A stretch of 64,000 nt of DNA. Source: JAYODW01 sp038116745 (GTDB taxonomy: Bacteria; Pseudomonadota; Gammaproteobacteria; Ga0077536). The stretch is from NCBI GenBank assembly GCA_038116745.1, contig JAYODW010000020.1, forward strand, positions 1 through 64,000, written 5' to 3'. How positions within the stretch are numbered: position 1 is the first letter of the stretch; every line of letters begins with the position of its first letter. Both the position numbers and the translations under genes were made by a program. The notes under the pieces are model-generated. The model saw only the letters and a list, made by a program, of their open reading frames with translations, searched no databases and was not told the DNA's origin. Positions 58,679-64,000 of the stretch are shown one piece after another.

Positions 58679-60550
58679 TCAGACACCCCCCCTGGCAACC
58701 CGTGTTTCCAGCGCGGGTATCGGGCAATCGAGCGCCATCCCCACGGCCTGCAGCAGGGCTCGTTCTTTCGCTGTCACCTGGCCGTCATGCAGCACGCAAT
58801 CTGCGCAGGCCTGGATGACATTGCGCTGCAGCAGCGGCACCAGATGCAGAAGCTGATCCAGCGCATGGCTGAACCGCGGCCCGGCAATAACCTCCCCGGG
58901 GATCAGTTCGCCGGAGAATCCGAAAGGCGCCCAGGCTCGGGAGAAAGCCGCCCCGGCGTCACCCCACTCGTCCGCACCAGACCAGGCCATCGCACTCAGC
59001 ACGCCACGTAGTTCGTCCCTGACTGTATCGAAGGCGAAATGACGAGGCTTAACGGTGCGCCCTGCAGATGCCCCCAGGTGATCCTGCAGAATGAAGCAGA
59101 GCGTCAGCTCAAACGTGCCGAGCGGCTTTCCGGCCGCGATCTCCTCATCGAGCTCTGCGAGAAACTGCGCACGCGCCGCCGCCGGCAGCCGTTTCAACTC
59201 TGTCAGCGCCGGCTGAAACAGATAAAGGCGTTGCGCCATATCCAGCGGATCGGTCGTTAAAGCGCACGTTTCACTCGGCGCGCCGCCAGGAGCGGCTGCG
59301 GCATCCGTCATCGCGGGCGCCGCGCCCCCGTGTTTGATTAAAGTCAAAATCAGGGATGCAGCGGCAGAGCTGTCGTGTGCGGCCCGCAGAAGTTCCTGGG
59401 GCAGCGCAGACTGCGTCGCGCCGACGAGGCGCATCTGGTTGCTGTCCAGCGTTCCTGCAGCCAGCGCGATCTCTGCTGCACCGAGTCGCTCAGGGATCGC
59501 GGTCCCCGCCATTTGCGGCTCGTGTGTATCTGCAGCTTCACGCACAGAATCGTGTCCCCGCGCAGTCGTCTCGCGTTGCAGCAGACCCGGGTCAATGGCG
59601 CGGATCCGCTGTTCCAACCGCGGGTGTGTCGCCGTCCATGCCGCGAGCGCAGTTTTGATCGGTGCGCTGAAGCAGAAATGACTCACGTCCTCCGCACGTC
59701 GGTGATCCAAGCTCGAACCGTTGGAGAGACGCCTGATCTGCAGCAGTGCACCGGCCAGCCCCTCGGGGAGACGGGTGAACTGGACCGCCGAGGCATCAGC
59801 TAGAAACTCCCGCTGCCGCGAGACCGCCGCTTTAATCAGCATGCCGCTGAAAAAACCTGCATAGCCCACCAGGACCACCATGAAGCCAAGAAGCAGGAGG
59901 GGGCCTGCGTTTTTCCCGGCCCGACGCCCCGAACGCATGACGAAGCGACCGATCTGCCCGATGGCGAGCAACCCGGAGAGCGCCCCCATAAGGCGCATAT
60001 TGAGCCGCATATCCCCGTTGAAAACGTGGCTGAACTCATGCGCCACCACGCCCTGCAGCTGGTTTCTGTCGAGATGCTCGAGTGCGCCCCGGGTGACAAC
60101 CATGACCGTTTCGGTCGGGCGTAATCCCGCGACAAACGCGTTGATACCCGATTCCCGATCGAGGATGTAGAGGGTCGGCAACGGCAGACCGGCCGCGAGC
60201 GACATCTCCTCCACGACATTCTGCAATCGACGTTCCCCGGCATGCTCCGGCCTGCCCTGGCTCAGCCGTGCGCCGAGCATATCCGCCAGCGCGGCGCCTC
60301 CGCTGCGCAGCCTGAACGCAGTCCACAGGCTTGCACCGGCGGTGAGCCCCAGAACCGCAGCGCTCAACCAGAGCCAGTAAGGCGCCGCCAGCCAGCCACG
60401 AATATTCATGGCGGAGTCAGTCAGCTGGAGGTAAGCGAGATAAGCGACCCCGTTAAGCGCGACAGTGGTGAGCAGCACAGCGCCAGCGAAAAGGCCAAGC
60501 AGCCATCCGGTCCGCCGGCGCGCCCGATCCTGGTGTTCGTAGAAATTCAT
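58679..60550 (-). CDS. M48 family membrane metallopeptidase with C-terminal TerB-like domain
   Basis: 623 residues, twice the size of HtpX. Two membrane helices at the N-terminus (about 15-40, 56-78) and two more (about 190-240) surround the peptidase domain. Zinc ligands: His171 and His175 in VVAHEFSHVFNGD and Glu248 in REFLADASAV; Glu172 is catalytic. The C-terminal 100 residues (NVIQACADCVLHDGQVTAKERALLQAVGMALDCPIPA) resemble a TerB-type helical bundle with an acidic Asp-Gly pattern. Residues 340-520 form a linker of unknown fold. It follows lemA by 60 bases, a typical pairing for membrane protein quality control. Confidence 0.9.
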   Translation of the reverse strand: MNFYEHQDRARRRTGWLLGLFAGAVLLTTVALNGVAYLAYLQLTDSAMNIRGWLAAPYWLWLSAAVLGLTAGASLWTAFRLRSGGAALADMLGARLSQGRPEHAGERRLQNVVEEMSLAAGLPLPTLYILDRESGINAFVAGLRPTETVMVVTRGALEHLDRNQLQGVVAHEFSHVFNGDMRLNMRLMGALSGLLAIGQIGRFVMRSGRRAGKNAGPLLLLGFMVVLVGYAGFFSGMLIKAAVSRQREFLADASAVQFTRLPEGLAGALLQIRRLSNGSSLDHRRAEDVSHFCFSAPIKTALAAWTATHPRLEQRIRAIDPGLLQRETTARGHDSVREAADTHEPQMAGTAIPERLGAAEIALAAGTLDSNQMRLVGATQSALPQELLRAAHDSSAAASLILTLIKHGGAAPAMTDAAAAPGGAPSETCALTTDPLDMAQRLYLFQPALTELKRLPAAARAQFLAELDEEIAAGKPLGTFELTLCFILQDHLGASAGRTVKPRHFAFDTVRDELRGVLSAMAWSGADEWGDAGAAFSRAWAPFGFSGELIPGEVIAGPRFSHALDQLLHLVPLLQRNVIQACADCVLHDGQVTAKERALLQAVGMALDCPIPALETRVARGGV

Positions 60551-60610
60551 CGCCGTTCACATGCCGCGGGAAAACACGCCAGTCCTTCCCGGCTGCATAG
60601 CGCACTACAC

Positions 60611-61201
60611 TCAGAAGGAAACCTTCGGGGCCTCGCGCACGCTGGGATCCTGAACCGTCAGCAGCTCCGCCGGCGCGAAATTGAACATACCCGCGACGAG
60701 ATTGTCAGGAAACTGCTCGCGGCGATTGTTGTAGCTTGTTACCGCATCGTTGAAGTGCTGGCGGGAGAAAGACACCTTGTTCTCCGTTGCGCTCAGCTCC
60801 TCCATCAAATCACGCATCGTCTGGTTGGCTTTCAGATCCGGGTAGGCTTCTGCCAGCGCAAAAAAACGGCCCAGCGCGCTGCCTAGCATGCCTTCCGCGG
60901 CCCCCAGTGCGCCTATCCGCTGCCCTTCTTCGGGCCGAGACGCTGCATCCCTGGCGGCACCCTGCGCGCGGTTCCGCGCCTGGATGACAGCTTCAAGCGT
61001 CTCGCGCTCGTGCGCCAGATAGCCTTTGGCGGTTTCCACGAGGTTCGGGATCAGGTCGTAGCGCCGCTGCAGCTGAACATCGATCTGGGCGTACGCGTTC
61101 TTGAAACGATTCCGATCGGCGACCAGTTTGTTGTACATCCCCACGAGATAAATAGCGGCAACGATGAGGACGGCCAGCACAATCAGAGTGCCTGTCTCCA
61201 T
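60611..61201 (-). CDS. lemA: LemA family protein
   Basis: 196 residues: one N-terminal membrane helix (TLIVLAVLIVAAIYLVGMYN, about 4-23) followed by a long helical bundle. The family signature YNKLVADRNRFKNAYAQIDVQLQRRYDLIPNLVETAKGY (starting near residue 22) and YPDLKANQTMRDLMEELSATENKVSFSRQHFNDAVTSYNNRREQFP are clear. GGGAGAACCCACC precedes ATG 61201. Gene order LemA then M48 peptidase is common and suggests that LemA works with the peptidase at the membrane; the biochemical role of LemA is not settled. Confidence 0.95.
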   Translation of the reverse strand: METGTLIVLAVLIVAAIYLVGMYNKLVADRNRFKNAYAQIDVQLQRRYDLIPNLVETAKGYLAHERETLEAVIQARNRAQGAARDAASRPEEGQRIGALGAAEGMLGSALGRFFALAEAYPDLKANQTMRDLMEELSATENKVSFSRQHFNDAVTSYNNRREQFPDNLVAGMFNFAPAELLTVQDPSVREAPKVSF

Positions 61202-61310
61202 GGTGGGTTCTCCCGGTGAAGCTGGTTCGAGTATAGCGGAGGCCTCTGAGCTGTCCGCCCGTGCTCAAAAGTCGACATCCAGAAACGCAGGACGTCAGCC
61301 TGAAGGTCCG

Positions 61311-63161
61311 TCACACCTCGGGGAGGTCCGGATCAAGGGCGGCCTCAGGCGGCACGGATGCCAGATTCTCGAGCTGGCGCTGCCACATCAGCGAATAAAC
61401 GCCGTCCATCGCCAGCAGTGCGGCATGCCGTCCGCGCTCGACGATCACGCCATCCTGCAGCACCAGGATCTCGTCGGCATCGACCACCGTGGACAGTCGA
61501 TGCGCAATCACCAGCGTCGTGTGTCCGCGGGATACCTCTTTCAGCGCCGCCTGGATCTCGCGTTCGGTTCGCGTATCGAGCGCGGACGTTGCCTCGTCGA
61601 AGATCAGGACCCGCGGGTGCTTGAGAATGGTGCGCGCGATCGCCACGCGCTGCTTCTCACCCCCTGACAGCTTGAGTCCCCGTTCCCCGACCATGGTCTG
61701 ATAGCCATCCGGCAGCTGCATAATGAAATCATGGATCTGCGCGTGACGTGCGGCGCTTTCGACCTCTTCGACCGACGCCCCGGGACGGCCATAGGCGATG
61801 TTGTAGTAGACCGTATCGTTGAACAGCACGGTGTCCTGCGGCACGACCCCGATCGCGGCCCGCAGAGAACTCTGGCTGAGCGTACGGATGTCCTGTCCAT
61901 CGATAAGCACAGCACCTTCATCGACGTCATAAAACCGGAACAGCAGCCGCGCCAGGGTTGATTTACCGGCGCCGCTGGGACCGACAACGGCCAGACGTTT
62001 CCCCGCGGGGATCGTGAAGCTCACTCCATGCAGGATCCGGCGACGCGGCTCATACGCAAAACTGACCTGCTCAAACGTCACCGCACCCGGTCCCGGGCCC
62101 AACGGCCGGGCATCTGTCTGGTCCTCGACTTCGATGCCTTCATCGAGCAGGTGAAACATCGCCTCCATGTCGGTGAGCGACTGTTTGATCTCGCGATAAA
62201 CAAAGCCAAGAAAGTTCAGGGGCATATAAAGCTGGATGAGATACGTATTGACCAGCACGAAGTCCCCGACGGTCAGCGTGCCGTCCATGACGCCCTGCCC
62301 CGCCATGGCCATGATCAGCGTCAGCCCGCTGCCGATAATGGCGGCCTGGCCGATATTCAGCAGCGCCAGCGATACCTTGCTCTGGACCGCGGCCTGTTCG
62401 TAGCGCGCCAGCGCATGGTCAAAGCGCTTTGCCTCGTATCCCTCGTTGCCGAAGTATTTAACCGTTTCGTAGTTGAGCAGGCTGTCAATCGCCCGAGTAT
62501 TCGCCTCCTGGTCGGTGGCGTTCATACGCCGGCGATATTCCAGCCGCCACTCGGTGACGGCCAGCGTGAACGCGATGTACCCAGCGATGGTGCCGAAGGT
62601 CACCAATGCATAACGGATGTCGAACAACACCCACAGGATGCCGCATACAAGGCCGATCTCGAGCAGCGTCGGGATGATATTGAACAGCATGAAAGTCAGC
62701 AGGAAATCGATGCCTTTCGTGCCACGCTCAATCGCGCGCGACAGTCCGCCGGTCTGGCGGTCGAGGTGAAATCGCAGGGAAAGCTCGTGCAGATGTCGGA
62801 AGGTGCTGAGCGCGACGTCGCGGATTGCGTGCTGGGCCACGCGGGCGAAGACCCAGTCACGCAGCTCTGCAAACGCGATCTGCAGGATGCGCAGCAGGCC
62901 ATAGCCCACCAGCAAACCCAGCGGCAGCACCACGGGCAGCGCGCCGGGATCGGCGAAGAGGTCGACCATCTGTTTATAGACCAGCGGCACGTAGACCGTG
63001 GTCAGCTTGGCGAGACCCAGAAAACCGAGCGCCGTGACCACGCGCAGGCGAATCCCTGAATTTCCCCGCGGCCACAGATACGGCAGCAGTGCACGCAGCG
63101 CACCCCATTCGAACCGGGTGTCGAGCTTGCGACCAGAATGAGTTCGATGGGGAGGAGTCAT
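61311..63161 (-). CDS. Atm1-type ABC exporter (heavy metal/thiol transporter family)
   Basis: 616-residue fused exporter. Six membrane helices (about 40-335) and an ATPase domain with Walker A VGPSGAGKSTLARLL, signature KLSGGEKQRVAIAR, Walker B VLIFDEATSALDTRTE and IAHRLSTVVDADEIL. SRAIERGTKGIDFLLTFMLFN and NYETVKYFGNEGYEAKRFD are marks of the Atm1/ABCB7 group, which exports glutathione-linked sulfur or metal species. Upstream 63162-63295 separates it from a divergent luciferase-like gene; lemA lies 109 bases downstream of its end, on the same strand but probably transcribed separately. Confidence 0.94.
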   Translation of the reverse strand: MTPPHRTHSGRKLDTRFEWGALRALLPYLWPRGNSGIRLRVVTALGFLGLAKLTTVYVPLVYKQMVDLFADPGALPVVLPLGLLVGYGLLRILQIAFAELRDWVFARVAQHAIRDVALSTFRHLHELSLRFHLDRQTGGLSRAIERGTKGIDFLLTFMLFNIIPTLLEIGLVCGILWVLFDIRYALVTFGTIAGYIAFTLAVTEWRLEYRRRMNATDQEANTRAIDSLLNYETVKYFGNEGYEAKRFDHALARYEQAAVQSKVSLALLNIGQAAIIGSGLTLIMAMAGQGVMDGTLTVGDFVLVNTYLIQLYMPLNFLGFVYREIKQSLTDMEAMFHLLDEGIEVEDQTDARPLGPGPGAVTFEQVSFAYEPRRRILHGVSFTIPAGKRLAVVGPSGAGKSTLARLLFRFYDVDEGAVLIDGQDIRTLSQSSLRAAIGVVPQDTVLFNDTVYYNIAYGRPGASVEEVESAARHAQIHDFIMQLPDGYQTMVGERGLKLSGGEKQRVAIARTILKHPRVLIFDEATSALDTRTEREIQAALKEVSRGHTTLVIAHRLSTVVDADEILVLQDGVIVERGRHAALLAMDGVYSLMWQRQLENLASVPPEAALDPDLPEV

Positions 63162-63295
63162 GCAGAGCGGGCTACAGATGCGCGCGGCAGTATAGCGACA
63201 CCATCACGCCGCATTGCCAGCGTCGACGGCGCTGGTGTACAAAACATCCTGTTGCCTTTCAGCAACCACAATCACAACCAGCTGAGGAGAATCGC

Positions 63296-64000
63296 GTGAA
63301 ATTCGGCACCATGCTCTATTCCACTGACTACGCCATGCGTCCGGACGAATTCGCTCTGGCCTGCGAAGAACGCGGTTTCGAATCCGTGTGGCTGCCCGAA
63401 CACACCCATATTCCTGCCAGCCGGCGCACACCGTTCCCCGGCGGCGGCGATCTGCCGCAGGACTACTGGCACATCCTCGATCCGTTCCTGGCCCTGACCG
63501 CCGCGGCCGCGGTCACTAAAACCATCAAGCTCGCGACGGGTGTGTGCCTGATCACCGAACGCGATCCCATCGTGCTGGCCAAGGAAGTCGCCACGCTGGA
63601 TTTAATCTCCAACGGGCGCTTCATCTTCGGTATCGGCGCCGGCTGGAACGCCGAGGAAATGGAAAATCACGGCACCGCCTTCAAGGAGCGCTGGAAAGTT
63701 CTCGAGGAACGCATCGAGGCCATGAAAGCCTGCTGGACGCAGGATGATTCGGAGTATCACGGCAAATATGTCGATTTCGACCCCATCTGGTCCTGGCCCA
63801 AACCCGTCCAGAAGCCGCATCCGCCCATTGTGATGGGCGCGGCTTCATCCTGGGGGCGCGAGCGGGTGGCACGCTACTGCGACGGCTGGGTCCCGCTGCC
63901 GATGCAGATGAAGAACATAGACAGCGAGATGGCCGACCTCAACGCGCGTCTTGCGCAGCATGGACGCAAACCCGGCGATATCGAGATTTCCTTTTTCTGG
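63296..64000 (+). CDS. Luciferase-like flavin/F420-dependent oxidoreductase (3' partial)
   Basis: First 235 residues of a luciferase-family protein cut by the right window edge. Starts at GTG 63296 after GAGGAGAATCGC; ATG 63311 is a less likely alternative. VKFGTMLYSTDYAMRPDEFALACEERGF at the N-terminus, SVWLPEHTHIPASRRTPFPGGG, then IKLATGVCLITERDPIVLAKEVATLD and LISNGRFIFGIGAGWN place it in the F420-dependent LLM subgroup. Cofactor not proven; no F420 synthesis gene is in the window. Divergent from the Atm1-type gene. Confidence 0.9.
   Translation, partial: MKFGTMLYSTDYAMRPDEFALACEERGFESVWLPEHTHIPASRRTPFPGGGDLPQDYWHILDPFLALTAAAAVTKTIKLATGVCLITERDPIVLAKEVATLDLISNGRFIFGIGAGWNAEEMENHGTAFKERWKVLEERIEAMKACWTQDDSEYHGKYVDFDPIWSWPKPVQKPHPPIVMGAASSWGRERVARYCDGWVPLPMQMKNIDSEMADLNARLAQHGRKPGDIEISFFW

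Overview
The window looks like chromosome of a GC-rich (about 60% by eye), Gram-negative, flagellated, aerobic heterotroph, most likely a gammaproteobacterium. This rests on a TonB-dependent receptor, an outer-membrane porin-like protein, LemA/M48, intracellular PHA depolymerase, and a flagellin-FlaG-FliD-FliS block with a sigma28 promoter on flagellin and a sigma54 promoter on fliD, as in the Pseudomonas-type flagellar hierarchy. The genus cannot be told. I saw no rRNA, tRNA, insertion sequence, prophage or CRISPR array.

Layout. 1-2265: TonB-dependent receptor cut by the window edge and broken by a 1-base frameshift. 2316-11536 (minus): nine-gene electron-transfer operon: etfB, etfA, ETF-quinone oxidoreductase, a [2Fe-2S] ferredoxin, ferredoxin reductase, a second ferredoxin, a NicX-like Fe-dioxygenase homologue, an acyl-CoA dehydrogenase-fold protein that seems to lack the catalytic glutamate, and a CoA ligase. 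11914-14928 (plus): glutaryl-CoA dehydrogenase, MscS channel, RRM protein, small unknown. 14938-22646 (minus): eight-gene operon with a core-MetE-like protein, two tandem paralogues of a lipocalin/CrtC-like family, an APH-fold kinase, a DUF6285-like small protein, enoyl-CoA hydratase, acyl-CoA dehydrogenase and a PECR-type SDR. Its kinase/small protein/ACAD/SDR core resembles the levulinate (lva) pathway, in which 4-hydroxyacyl-CoAs are phosphorylated and then dephosphorylated.

22802-38380: mixed catabolic genes: acyl-CoA dehydrogenase, two luciferase-like flavin oxidoreductases, SRPBCC, PHA depolymerase, VOC, DUF1329, EthD and GFA proteins, CoA-transferase, sodium:solute symporter with SDR, acyl-CoA synthetase, PaaI-type thioesterase. 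38851-43227: late flagellar filament genes. 43609-53696: MetX-like hydrolase, hydantoinase/oxoprolinase A and B, porin-like protein, an (R)-amine-transaminase-like and a BCAT-like enzyme, an AhpD-like protein and a diguanylate cyclase. 53658-64000: SDR, CoA ligase, MsbA-type ABC exporter with GST, M48/LemA pair, Atm1-type ABC exporter, and a luciferase-like gene cut by the right edge.

Together the genes suggest a cell that activates organic acids to CoA esters, oxidises them with several acyl-CoA dehydrogenases feeding ETF and ETF-QO, and can store and mobilise carbon as PHA. The two most interesting regions are the lva-like operon with its unexplained extra genes and the ferredoxin/NicX-like/atypical-ACAD operon.
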